Origin: Nemertoderma westbladi
Lineage: Eukaryota; Xenacoelomorpha; Nemertodermatida; Nemertodermatidae
Assembly (NCBI GenBank): GCA_032718475.1
Contig: JAUCBJ010009096.1
Location: 1-64,000 of the forward strand
Reading direction: 5' to 3'
Length of the DNA stretch: 64,000 bases
The notes under the pieces are model-generated. The model was given only the letters and a program-made list of their open reading frames with translations. It ran no database searches and was not told the origin of the DNA. Shown here piece after piece: positions 26,612 to 36,128 of the stretch (position 1 is the first letter of the stretch; each line of letters begins with the position of its first letter). Made by a program: the position numbers and the translations under genes.

Positions 26612-26748
26612 TTTACACATTTCTCGCTGAAAATGATCACCTCAAAGCAACGTGGATGGCCAAACTCACCTGCGCTAAGGAATCTTGGCAAAAACTACTT
26701 GAGAAACGAAGTAAGGACACCCATCTACCGTTCACCAAGTCTGAGTGA
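26612..26748 (+). CDS. RhoGEF-like PH domain, terminal exon
   Basis: After a pyrimidine-rich acceptor (GTTTCCAACAAGTTCTTGCAG region, AG at 26,610-26,611) the frame reads YTFLAENDHLKATWMAKL, then TCAKESWQKLLEKRSKD and a short tail to TGA at 26,746. The pattern Y-T-F-x-A-E-N, then K-x-x-W-M, matches the last strand and C-terminal helix of PH domains with their near-invariant tryptophan. Phase 1 entry matches the exon ending at 3998, giving a 95-residue joined C-terminal segment, although the loop between the two pieces would be short for a PH domain and a missing exon is possible. A polyadenylation signal follows within 80 bases. The exon starts 21 bases after the last satellite monomer. Confidence 0.55.
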
Positions 26749-26820
26749 AACTCCAACCAGTGAATGTCCGGTCCCAATTAAGTCATTCCATTCGAGCCAT
26801 AATTTATAATCATATTTACT

Positions 26821-26826
26821 AATAAA
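26821..26826 (+). terminator. Polyadenylation signal for RhoGEF-like gene
   Basis: Canonical AATAAA 72 bases after the stop codon at 26,746-26,748, with a T/GT-rich stretch (TGTATATTTTTGTC) about 20 bases further on, as expected downstream of a cleavage site. Confidence 0.5.
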
Positions 26827-26849
26827 TTTACCTCTCAGCATTCATTCTG

Positions 26850-28507
26850 TATATTTTTGTCCGAAAAATTTGCTAGAATTCAGCTTAATCAAAGAGTTTG
26901 TTACTGCTATAATTTGTTATTTTACATTTATACACTGGGTCTATTCTCCTGTATTTCTCATTAGGGATGATTATGCAATATTAGTAGTGTGTAATGATAA
27001 AAATTAAAATACAGTATATAAATTACATGCATATGAATAAATTAACGTAGGTTTTACTGGGTCAATATTAGTATTTCTTTAAGCTTTACCATCTGCCTAA
27101 TAATTTATGTTAATAGTAATATTCCTATAATTGCTACTGCATAGGCCCCCCCTAACATTATTAATTATTATTATTACAGTATAAGTCTATGATGTTATCT
27201 TATTATTGTATTGTTGTTTTATTAAAGTTTTAACATTTCTATATGATTCTGATAATGTTTAATTAAAATCTAAATGTCATAATTAAAAGTAACTGTAGGT
27301 AGGCTAACCTGTGTAATAATAGACACTACTGTACCGGTACATAGGCCTACCGGTTACATTTTAGAATTGTATTCATAAATAATTATAAAAGTGGTGTTGA
27401 GAAACCAACTCCCACTCCAAATTGAATCTATATAATATTGTCTTCGTTAACAATATACAAAATCTACAGAGTCATTTATCTAAATTAATGAGATGAGAAC
27501 AGCATTGTAAATAGTAAGAGAGTACATTTAGTGTAGGCCTATATAATAAAATGTGCTTGTTTACGATATTATTATTATTATTGATATTATTTATTTATTG
27601 TTGTGGAATTGTTGACTATTAATTACTTAATTGTCATAAACCCAAATGTGCTTGCGTGCAATATTTTTTGCACATTTTTTTGTATTCCGTTTTGTATCAA
27701 CACTTACGGGACTTTTGCAACAATATCCTAACGGGTAATTAATTACTTTAATTAATTATTGTATTTCAATGAACTTATTATGCCATCCCAGTCTGACTGT
27801 AGGGCTATTTAATAATCTCAAGTTTAGAAGGAAACTTATTTTGATTCCTGCGTCGGTGTGTGATTGTCGATGGTATAAAGTATGTACCGGTACTTAAAAC
27901 CGAAAATCAGTATATTGTAATACAGTCTTTACACACAGAGTAAGCCTATATTTGTCTTTATTATGTTCTACGGTACATTGCGTATTAAATTGCTATTTTC
28001 AATAAACATCAAACGTAGTTTCTACAAATCTGTATTTTTCTATAAGAATGCTGATGTAAACGCACCTGACGAATTCGTATCGTTTATACAATACTTGACG
28101 TTTGAATGCATGGTGCCACGCTTGCGTCAGAAATATTACATTGTGACTGGAGAGAAATCAGCAGTCTAGCACCATCCATTAGCGGACTATTTGTAAATGC
28201 TTCGAATCGAAGAGCACACTTCTGACTGTATACAGTAGGAACTTGAAATGATATCTTCACCACGATTTATTTTAAGGAAATGTACTTTCGCGCCTCACTT
28301 GTGACTGAGCGGGGGTGTCATGGGCGGTGTGGAACATGATTAACTACCCGTAGGCCTACTTGAACTCGAAATTTAAAAAATTTGTAATTTTATTGCATCT
28401 AGAGCAGAGGATTTCATACCTTAAAATGGCTTTGAGAGATAAGTTTATACTGTAAGATAAGAAACAAGTTTAATTCTCGAGTTATCATGGAATATCTTCC
28501 TGCTAGC
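26850..28507. other. AT-rich intergenic DNA, no gene seen
   Basis: Strongly AT-rich, with TTATTA runs and several isolated TAGGCCTA/TAGGCCTAC motifs (near 27,341, 27,531 and 28,351) like the core of the first satellite. A short open frame at 27,963-28,169 has no recognisable domain, start context or splice support, and I do not call it. No element ends were found. Confidence 0.5.
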
Positions 28508-28822
28508 ACTTCTATACAACCGACACACAGTCACACTAGATTCAACCAAATAGGGCCTACAGCTATACAACCGACACACAGTCACACTAGATTCTACCAA
28601 ATAGGGCCTACAGCTATACAACCGACACACAGTCACACTAGATTCTACCAAATAGGGCCTACAGCTATACAACCGACACACAGTCACACTAGATTTTACC
28701 AAATAGGGCCTACAGCTATACAACCGACACACAGTCACACTAGATTCTACCAAATACAGTAGGGCCTACAGCTATACAACCGACTCACAGTCACACTAGA
28801 TTCTACCAAATAGGGCCTACAG
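28508..28822. repeat. 51 bp minisatellite, about 6 copies
   Basis: Units contain CTATACAACCGACACACAG, TCACACTAGATTCTACC and AAATAGGGCCTACAG. Copies are nearly identical; one has an extra ACAGT before GGGCC. Because 51 is divisible by three, both strands read open through it (repeat HSHTRFYQIGPTAIQPT on plus), which is not evidence of coding. It directly abuts the 3' end of the Penelope-like element, separated by a short GGGAAA run. Confidence 0.95.
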
Positions 28823-29349
28823 GAAAGGGAAAGGGAAAGGAAAGTCGAAGTGGTTTTGTCATTCAAAGTGGGGCGAAGTTTCCTAATAAACAAAGTCTCT
28901 TTAATGTGAAGTTCGCGCAGGTTACGGGATGTTGATAAGATGCTGAAATTTTCTTTTAACGTGGGATGATCGGCGGTGGAGGAGTGTTGAAAGATATAAT
29001 AATTTTTCGGACAGGATAATTTTCCGGAGTTGCACAAAAAGCCAGTGTGTTCCTCAACACGTTTAGCCAGGTGGCGTACAGTGCGTCCAACGTAAGAAGC
29101 AACGCAGCTTTCACAATTATAATGGTACACAACACCCGACCGTATCTGTTCAGGAATCTGATCCTTGTACGGGAAAAGGGAGGATAGCGTACAGCTGGTT
29201 TGGAAGACAACTTTTAGATCTAAGTGAGAAAGAAAGACTGTCGGAAAAGGCGTAACAGACGTTTCTTTACAAGCGCGCCGTGATGGCCGGTAAAAGGAAG
29301 GCAGATCAAAACACACCGTTTGGGTACTGTAGTTGTAGGGGGTGATCAA
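28823..29349 (-). pseudogene. Penelope-like GIY-YIG endonuclease region
   Basis: The minus-strand frame contains KDQIPEQIRSGVVYHYNC, then ESCVASYVGRTVRHLAKR and EEHTG, followed by KETLFIRKLRPTLND. The YxxxC-xxC-xxxYVGxT-x-R-x-L-xxR-xx-EH arrangement is the GIY-YIG nuclease as found at the C terminus of Penelope elements: paired tyrosines, the zinc-linker cysteines, the catalytic arginine and a later E-T-x-x-I-x-K-x-x-P-x-L-N block. This domain nicks target DNA for reverse transcription. The frame then runs without a stop into the flanking minisatellite, so the native stop is lost. Confidence 0.85.
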
Positions 29350-29715
29350 TACGATTGAAGAATTTTTTAATAGCAGAGTTAATGAAAGCCAGTGGGTAAC
29401 AATTACAACGAAGGGTATGAGTGAGTTCTAGTAACAAAGAGTGACAAGTGATGTAATTAGATGAAATATTAAAGCAACGAAAAATCAACGTAAACACCAA
29501 TCCAAACTTATACTGTATAGGGAGGGATAGAGCTGTTAAAATTAGAATAGAGACCAGTGTAGGTCGGTTTTTTATACATGCTAGTCTGAAACTTTGAATC
29601 AAATTTTGTTTAACCAAAATATCTAGAAATGGCAGGCACGAGTTCACTGACTGCTCACAGGTGAACTTGATATTAGAATGTTGAGAATTTAAATAAGACA
29701 AGAAATCAAACGACT
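29306..29715 (-). pseudogene. Penelope-like RT, thumb region
   Basis: Reads YLNSQHSNIKFTCE, then NSCLPFLDILV, then a block ending SAIKKFFNRI. The N-x-Q-H-x-x-I-x-F-T-x-E and L-P-F-L-D-I-L-V strings are typical of the segment right after the YVDD motif in Penelope RTs. It is out of frame with YVDD upstream (shift near 29,715) and with the GIY-YIG region downstream (shift near 29,310-29,345), so the copy is dead. Confidence 0.8.
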
Positions 29716-29786
29716 GAGATACACTATATTGTTAAACACCGAAAACGTGTCATCCACATACCTTCTGTAAAAATGGGTTTAAAATT

Positions 29787-29805
29787 GGGGGGGGGGGGGG
29801 GGGGG
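29787..29805. repeat. Poly-G tract (19 G) inside Penelope-like RT
   Basis: An uninterrupted G run on the plus strand, reading as prolines on the minus strand between AWLS and NFKPIFYRRYVDD. Penelope relatives have only a short CP-type loop here, so the run looks like expansion of a few C residues within former coding sequence. Confidence 0.85.
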
Positions 29806-30313
29806 TACTTAACCAGGCGGTTTCATGGTGTGCAAGGCAAGCATTGGCTAATACGGGGCCAAGGGGGCTGCCCATTGCTACACCGTCTAGTTGTAGGTAC
29901 ATTTTACCATTGAAAATAAATGTAGTCTTTACTAGCTAGTGACGATAAGGTTTTAAGCTCAGCACGATTGAGACCGGAAATTCTAGGCTCCACATTATTT
30001 AGAGGTGTGAAAGAGGACGAATTGGGTTCCGGCATAATAAATAAATTGTTAACACGATATCAATAGTTTCTACCAGAGGAATGTTAGTAAACAAAGAGAC
30101 TACGTCAAAACTACGTAAGTGTACCGCCATTTCAGGACGAACGAAAGTTTTGAATCTCATCCGCAAAGGAGAAAGAGTCTTTAACGGAGAACTGATTGTT
30201 ACATATAGGTTGGATTAGCGGTACGAGAAAATTAGCAAGATTATGTCGGACTATTCGTCGTGGAGAGGATAGGTCGAAGTGGAACACCATCTTTATGGGC
30301 TTTAGCCGAGACA

Positions 30314-30338
30314 GGGGGGGGGGGGGGGGGGGGGGGGG
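30314..30338. repeat. Poly-G tract (25 G) at element junction
   Basis: Lies exactly between the truncated Penelope-like RT (minus strand) and a fragment that starts CTGGACGCAAAACCCGCC, the end of the MITE family found at 41.2, 42.3 and 55.8 kb. The tract therefore coincides with the G-run terminus of that MITE. Confidence 0.85.
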
Positions 30339-30372
30339 ACTGGACGCAAAACCCGCCTTGGCGAATTAATAT
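30339..30372. mobile_element. MITE end fragment (G-tract family)
   Basis: Matches the first 34 bases of the intact copy at 42,324-42,623 (CTGGACGCAAAACCCGCC, then TTGGCGAATTAATA). The rest of the element is absent, so this is a truncated end. Confidence 0.75.
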
Positions 30373-31127
30373 TGTTATTGCAATCTTCACCAGCCTTATT
30401 ATTGTTTTGTATTTAGTAATGTCTTTCACTAATTTTCAGGTATTTGTTTTTGCTTTGATAATGATTATTGTTAAATAAATCGTCAGCTAAATCGTCAGTT
30501 CGTCATGAAACGTCAGCTGTTGTTTAGAATCTTAATTTCTAAAATCAAAAAGTTTAAGTTATTTGCTCTTTTCATTGTTGCCTTCCTTAATAAGCTCAGA
30601 TTCCCAACAACTCAAACTCTATCATGCAATACTGCAATAGTGATTGATACTGTATAGGGAATAAAATGGATGCGAAAAGAAAAAAACGACATAAAATGAA
30701 AAGATTAATCACAAGGTTTTTATAGTTTTACATCGTGTTATTTCACGTCCGTGGGGCCTTCGCGCAGCAAGTGTTTGGGCTAACCCGAATGGTTACAGTT
30801 TAATTTTAGTTAGTATTCTACACAATATACGTAAAGGCAGTTATTTTTTTTACCCTTTTTTTTGCTCTTTTAACCCCTTTTTTCGAAATTACTTTTATGA
30901 CCCATTTTATTGTCCTTATGACCCCTTTTTTCCGACATTCAGACTGTACTGAATCAACACCCAGACTATGATTCGCACACATCCTGACTGTGATTCACAC
31001 AGTAAACGAATAGAACATTGAATAAAATAAAATACAAATGACATTACAAAATATAATTGAATTAAATCAACTCTGTGCAGCTCTCCTAACAACCCTCCCT
31101 CACATGCACACAAGATGGCGACTAAGG
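30373..31127. other. Intergenic DNA, no gene seen
   Basis: AT-rich. A T-rich stretch at 30,843-30,930 contains imperfect repeats of TTTTTACCCC and TTATGACCC. The motif CTTCGCGCAGCA at about 30,758 recurs at about 43,486 and, inverted, near 4565. No coding or RNA feature was recognised. Confidence 0.45.
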
Positions 31128-31341
31128 CATTTTTCTAACCAAAAATAATCGATCAGGATCACTTTAACCAATTACAGTGGTGGGCTTTTCTAACCAAAAC
31201 AATAAACGATCACTACCAATTGAGGGAAATGAGCAGGTTGCAGAGGCGGGTTTTCCTAACCAAAACAATAAACGATGTTGTTACCAATTGAGGGAAAGGA
31301 GCAGGTTACAGAAGCGGGCTTTTGTAAACGATCTCTTTACC
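31128..31341. repeat. 68 bp dispersed tandem unit, cluster 1
   Basis: About three copies of a unit containing CTAACCAAAACAATAAACG, then CACTTTACCAATTGAGGG and AAAGGAGCAGGTTACAG. The same unit recurs at 32.5 and 39.4 kb, in inverted orientation at 42.9-43.1 and 43.9 kb, and forms the middle of the G-tract MITEs. A short plus-strand open frame over this block is repeat translation. Confidence 0.8.
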
Positions 31342-31729
31342 TGTAAAAGCTTTTACGGACATAACAAGTCACTTTTCCCCGCAATGCACGGTGTAGGTGC
31401 TTTAGCGGACATAACAAGTCGTTTTGCCGCAATGCGCATAATACTCTAAAAGATTGGAGCTCAGATGACGAAATCTGTCAGCTGATTTCCTGTAGACGTG
31501 GAACCTCTTTGTTCTGCTCAGCCAATCAGAGCGATTTTCACTTTATGTTGAACAGGGGCCTATGGAAAACCGCGCAATGCATTACGGTCTTTGTTTACCT
31601 CTCTGAGCCAGAAAACCGGCTTAGAAATCTTCTGTATTTTCTGTTGTGGAAGTTTCAGACTTTGGCCTAAACATCTGATGGCTTTGATTACAAGAACGTA
31701 AAACTATTAACCTGGAGCACTATTTGCTT
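31342..31729. other. Intergenic DNA, no gene seen
   Basis: Contains two similar short blocks (GGACATAACAAGTCACTTTTCCCCGC-like at 31,356-31,384 and a near copy at 31,404-31,430) and a CCAATCAG motif at about 31,521. No gene or element end recognised. Confidence 0.4.
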
Positions 31730-32480
31730 GTCATTCTACAATTCAACATTGCTGCACATGGAACACTGCATAAGTAACACATACTGACTGTTCACCGCAT
31801 TATTTGCTTCTGTTATTAATTGGTGTTATGTTAATGTATATTGCTGATATATTTGGAGAATACCGATGAATAATCATAAAACCCCCAATCTTCTTGATTA
31901 CTGAAGGTGAGAGGAACAGGTTTACCGGTAGCAACTGCGACTTACATTATAGTGGTTTTTTGTGTGAATTAAATGCTATTACATAATCCCTACGTGTGTC
32001 AGTTGCAATCCTCCTTATATATGATCAAATTCAGTGACGGTCGGCAGATCAGTGCGAAGTAGTGTGAAGTAGTGTGAAGTCGTGTGAAGTAGTGTGAAGG
32101 TTAATAAAGCATCTCCTAAAGAATGCGCTTTTTACGAAACTCTTTGGCCATCTAGTTGTGATTAGTATAAGTCATAACTCTGTTTTTATACTTAAAGCGC
32201 CACGTCCTAAAGGAACTGTTAATATTTCCCCGAAAGTGAATAATATTGTCAGAGATTATATAGTAACGATCAATCGAATAATACAGTAGGTCTACACCGC
32301 AATCACTATCAAAGCATCCGAATCCAGTCTCCCTTAACTGTGGGTGAAAGGTCGCGCACAGACTGGCTTCGGCGGATGTAACTTCAGTACATTAAATAAT
32401 TGGTCTAGGCTAAAGTCGATTTATAAACAAAAGGACAACTAAAATTGGCAAGTTAAACTGCTAAAGGTCTAAAAGCGCGA
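31730..32480. repeat. Duplicated segment, copy 1 (no insertion)
   Basis: Diverged but collinear with 34,955-35,373 plus 39,133-39,420. Shared landmarks in order: AACACATACTGACTGT, CACCGCAT, GGAGAATAC, AATAA, GTGTGAA, AAAG(A/G)ATG, TTGTAATTAGTATAA-like, GATCAATCGAATAATACA, GAATCCAGTC, AGACTGGCTTC and GGTCTAAAAGCGCGAACA. It is probably an old repeat or segmental copy of unknown type. No protein is encoded. Confidence 0.75.
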
Positions 32481-32482
32481 AC

Positions 32483-32575
32483 ATTACCAATTAAGGGAAA
32501 TGAGCTGTTTTCATAGGCAGGTTTTTCTAACCAAAACAATAAATGATCACTTTACCAATTGAGGGAGATTGTTAA
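32483..32575. repeat. 68 bp dispersed tandem unit, cluster 2
   Basis: About 1.4 copies: ACCAATTAAGGGAAATGAGC, then CTAACCAAAACAATAAATG and CACTTTACCAATTGAGGG. It follows the duplicated segment exactly as cluster 3 does at 39,421, so it belongs to that duplication. Confidence 0.75.
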
Positions 32576-32700
32576 AGCTTTTGCGGTCAAAATGTCCCCA
32601 TTTTTACACAATTCGCTGGTTACTCTAAACCCTTGTAAAACTCTTAAGAACTTTGTATTTTATGAACTAATGTAAACTTACTCCCTCCAGCGTTTATTCT

Positions 32701-32729
32701 AAGTATAGCACTTTCCCGTGTACTCCTAC
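32701..32729. repeat. Target-site duplication, left copy (29 bp)
   Basis: Identical over 29 bases to 34,558-34,586 (begins AAGTATAGCACTTTCCC). It flanks the LINE at 32,730-34,557. Confidence 0.93.
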
Positions 32730-32740
32730 TTTCCTTAGAT

Positions 32741-33817
32741 GTTTGGGAGACTCACTTTAGCAACATTCTTAAAGGTGACGTTACTGATGGAGCTGGCAGT
32801 TTTCAGGAGGCTGAACCACAAGGCGACGACGTCAATGACGATATGGAGCCGTTCTCATAGGCAGAAGTCGCAGCAGAATTTAAAAGTAAACCAGCCGGAA
32901 AATCGGGTGGGCCAGACAGGGTCCCATACGAAATTCTAAAGGCTTCCCTTCCGATCGTTTTACTACTATGGACGACCTTGTTCAACATCTGTTTAAACAG
33001 CGGTTCTCCAGTCAAATGCTGGAAGTCGAGCATTACAAAAGTCCTATATAAAGGAAAGGGCACCCGCACCGATCCAGACAATTATAGAGGTATTTCGCTA
33101 CTATGCAACGCTTACAAAATATTCACCAGCCTAGTAGGGAAACGGCTGAGGAACTTGTTATTAAGCAAAATTCCTAAAGAACATTTTGGTTATAAGCCCG
33201 GGAAATCTACATCTGCGCCTCTAGCTCAACTTATTAACCGAATACATTACAATCTAGGTGAACCGAAGAAACCATTATATTGTGCGTATATAGACTTTCG
33301 CAAAGCCTTCGATTCAGTCCCACGATCGAAACTGTTGGACACGATCACAAATTCGTTCAAAATCAAAGGGAAACTATTGAGAATAATATCGGCAATCATT
33401 GATACGAACTACATACAAATATTTGACGGCCTCCGGAAATCGAGGATAATCAAACAACCTCGCGGTATGCTACAAGGCGATAGTCTGAGCCCATTCCTAT
33501 TTATATTGTTCATCTTTGACATTGTGGATTATATCAAAAGATTCGCTCAGTTTGTAGGAGAAATTATTATATTATTATTTGCGGATGATCTGGTGTTCTA
33601 CGGCGATTCGCGAGAAGTAATACAAGCAGGATTAGATGCCACAGCAGCATGGGCTGCGGATAATGGAATGGAGGTTAATTTAAAGAAAACCGCCGTAATG
33701 AAATTCCGGCGTGGTGGCCGACTCAGCACGGCGGATAAGTTCACCTACAATGGTAAACAAGTAACCATCTCTAACTCCTACAAATATTTAGGGGTCACCT
33801 TCCAGACATCCCTATAG
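32741..33817 (+). pseudogene. LINE reverse transcriptase, broken
   Basis: Reading from VWETHFSNIL through KPAGKSGGPDRVPYEILK, NYRGISLL, HFGYKPGKST, YIDFRKAFDSVPRSKL, QPRGMLQGDSLSPFLF, FADDLVFYGDS and NSYKYLGVTF, this is a complete set of RT blocks of a non-LTR retrotransposon, with catalytic aspartates in DFRKAFD and FADD. A TAG at 32,858 interrupts the segment before the RT, and a second TAG at 33,815 ends the frame. Beyond it the same frame continues with recognisable sequence (FTKHITEV..., VTYGLREIWPFLSATNL) to a stop at 34,043. The endonuclease is missing. The element cannot be autonomous. Clade not assigned. Confidence 0.88.
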
Positions 33818-34011
33818 TTTACAAAGCATATCACCGAAGTAACATGTAAGGCACTAAAGGCGGCTCACTCGATCAAGAACTCTCAACTGCTCTCACTGGA
33901 AACTTCATTAGCATTATTTCGACTTAAAGTTCACCCGGTTGTAACATATGGACTGCGCGAAATCTGGCCCTTTCTCTCGGCAACTAACCTCCACTCACTG
34001 GACCTATCGGG

Positions 34012-34431
34012 GTGCACAAAAATTCACAAAACAGACTGGTATTAGCATTATGCGTGGAAGACCACTTCGTAGTCGAAATCGCCAAAAGGTTGAATCTTAC
34101 GCACACGACGGAATATCAAAAGTACATGTTGTGTATCCATAATAAACAGCAAGAAATTAACTCGGATTTCTGGACGGCATTGGCTTTCTCGGATAGGAGG
34201 TGGACAAGATCAAACCAACGGAACCGCCATGTCATCACTTGCATCACTAGGCTCTCAATCCATGGGTATCACCACCTAGTTTGTAGTTCTAGAACATTCC
34301 ACTACCCGAGTAGCGAATGCCTTTGTGAGCTGTGCGGACAGCCGGCACCATTATATCATATACTTATGTGCCACCGCAACTCGAAATCCCTCAACCAGCT
34401 GGCGAACCACCACCTTCACACTTGCACATGA
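34012..34431 (+). pseudogene. LINE C-terminal region with zinc-knuckle
   Basis: In a frame shifted relative to the RT above, it reads FVVEIAKRLNLTHTTEYQK, then RNRHVITCITRL, CLCELCGQPAPLYHILMC and ends at 34,431. The C-x2-C-x7-H-x3-C arrangement is the C-terminal zinc finger found in several LINE clades. The fragment at 48,069-48,521 has the same layout (NRHVVTRTTAHG, CKFCKLSCSDRYHILSC). Confidence 0.8.
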
Positions 34432-34557
34432 GGCATCGCACATAACTTTTAATTTATATTATTGGTATATTTTTATTATTAAATATGATCTTAATAATTT
34501 TAACACTTGTGGCTTATAACAGCAATTACCATATTTTGGTGTAATAAATAATAATAT

Positions 34558-34586
34558 AAGTATAGCACTTTCCCGTGTACTCCTAC
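34558..34586. repeat. Target-site duplication, right copy (29 bp)
   Basis: Perfect copy of 32,701-32,729. No mismatch in 29 bases indicates a fairly recent insertion, although the ORF already carries stops. Confidence 0.93.
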
Positions 34587-34954
34587 AGAAACCCAGATGC
34601 TCAGCTTACGAAATCACCATATTCTCTTTGTTTACATCCTTCTGTGTTGTTCACCATCCATTCAGTATACTTTTCCCCCTACGTCACCCCATAGCCTGAA
34701 TTACCGGATCCATTGGTTAAGGGTTGATGGCATGGTTACTAGTCCCTGATTGGAAGTTCTTGCAGATTCCAAACGTTCTACAACGTTCGATGTGGTTCAT
34801 GCTTTGTGGACTACTTAGGCAAGAATATTCTTGCAGCCCCTCAGTGTGATTGTTTATACACTTCCTGACTTCCAGCGGCCAGAGAGGCATAGAACGCAAA
34901 TCTATCACACGTCCATACTTATGTTTGCCTCACGTTTGCATCACATTAATATCT
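34587..34954. other. Intergenic DNA, no gene seen
   Basis: Sequence that would have been continuous with 32,700 before the LINE insertion. A minus-strand open frame of 63 codons has no recognisable feature. Confidence 0.4.
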
Positions 34955-35373
34955 CAGACTTTGCATACTTGCACTGCAACACATACTGACTGTCTGATAT
35001 TGCCGTAACACCGCATTTTTATACTGATTTATGCTGTTATAATCTGTTGTAATTTGTAATATATGGATTAATGTCAATAGTTGGAGAATACTTACGAATA
35101 ACCAGCAGATCTCTTGGTTTTCATAATCATTGAGGTAAGCGGAGGGGTTTATTATTCACAATTGCATAGTTCAAATAACAGTGGTTTGTATGAGTTTATG
35201 CTGTTTTATAGTCCCCAACGTACGTGAGTTAAAGTTCACCCTATATGCGAGTAAAATTGGTGACTGTTGGCAAATTAACATGTTTCAGCCCTATTGTCCG
35301 TCTGTGCTTATGTGTGAACGTTCAATAAATACATCCCTAAAGGATGTAAACATTTGCGTTATATCATGCCTAC
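34955..35373. repeat. Duplicated segment, copy 2, left half
   Basis: Collinear with 31,730-32,145 (AACACATACTGACTGT at about 34,979, TTGGAGAATAC, GTGTGAACG, AAAGGATG). It ends at 35,364-35,373 with TCATGCCTAC, the target-site duplication of the RTE-like LINE. Confidence 0.72.
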
Positions 35374-35417
35374 TACTACTACTACTAGGATCGGCATGCT
35401 GCATTGCAGCTGCATTT

Positions 35418-36128
35418 TTAAGAATGCTGTGCCGGCTTGTCAACAAAATTGCACCGCCACAACTCCCTATAACCCATGACATTTGCTAGATCATCCGCAT
35501 CTTTAAGGCCAGTGTCCTTTAAGATGCGTCTCAAGAAAGTCATGGGCTGTCCACCATGCTTATTCACTCCATGAGGCTGCCAAAGTACAAGATTATGCAC
35601 TGGCTGGTCCTCACGGCGAAAGCAATGTCCTGCAAAGCGGAGGCGATTTTGTTCTAGTGTCAAGCTTAGGGGAACCAATGAGACACCTCCAATGTTATAT
35701 AGTGTCTGGTTGGAGATGTGTGCATTGTACTTGACACAATGTACCCGGCGTAGCATTCTTGTGAATGTGCCATCCAGAGATTTGGTGTCCTCAGCAGTTA
35801 GAGCCCAGCATGGACTCCCGTAGAGGAGTACTGGAACTACTGCTGCTCTAAATAATCGGACCTTAAGTTTCCGATTAATTCTAGGTGACTTCCAAATCCT
35901 GGAAAGCCTATTCAAGGCTGCCCATGCCTTTCCCTTACGTATTCGAAGGTCCTCACCTGACTTCCGGATCCATGATCCCAGGTAACAGAAGTCGTCCACA
36001 TGCTCAAGCATACCATCCTTTGAGCTTATGCTCATCCGATCAGAGACTTGCTGAGGTCTTTCAAAGTTAACTGTCAGAATTAATAAAAAGACTAAAGTTA
36101 ATAAAAAGACCAACACTAGAAGCAGCAT
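35418..36128 (-). pseudogene. RTE-like LINE, frameshifted C-terminal part
   Basis: The continuation of the same ORF in another frame. From TVNFERPQQVSDRMS it matches the other copy through FCYLGSWIRKSGED, KVRLFRAAVVPVLLYGS, RMLRRVHCV, RFAGHCFRREDQP and the end at DKPAQHS. The N-terminal residues upstream of TVNF are out-of-frame translation of the lesion. This region lies after the RT catalytic core and is typical of RTE-like and related LINEs; its role is unproven. Confidence 0.85.

Larger units (their letters stand above)
28823..30313 (-). mobile_element. Penelope-like element, truncated and frameshifted
   Basis: On the minus strand the order is: RT motifs AKAHKDGVPLRPILS (near 30,300), FLVPLIQP and VKDSFSFADEI (30.15-30.24 kb), FDVVSLFTNIPL (about 30.1 kb), DGVAMGSPLGPVLANA (29.84-29.89 kb), YRRYVDDTFSVF (29.72-29.77 kb), then a GIY-YIG endonuclease to about 28,850. 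This order and these strings are diagnostic of canonical Penelope-type elements, which use a telomerase-related RT fused to a GIY-YIG nuclease. The N-terminal part is missing: the element stops at a 25-base poly-G tract. Several frame changes separate the pieces. Confidence 0.88.
32730..34557 (+). mobile_element. LINE (second family), 5'-truncated, with 29 bp TSD
   Basis: A 1.83 kb insertion bounded by perfect 29 bp direct repeats. It starts just before the RT and ends with an AT-rich 3' UTR (ATTATTGGTATATTTTTATT) and a GTAATAAATAATAAT end. The ORF remnant has two in-frame stops plus a C-terminal frameshift. The precise duplication shows the right and left ends exactly. The C-terminal region and 3' UTR are related to the fragment in the PTBP intron at 48.03-48.64 kb, so this family has more than one copy in the window. 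Confidence 0.92.

Noticed and set aside
27963-28169. Small plus-strand gene of 68 codons
   Set aside because: No homology recognised, no splice or polyadenylation support, and AT-rich random-looking composition.
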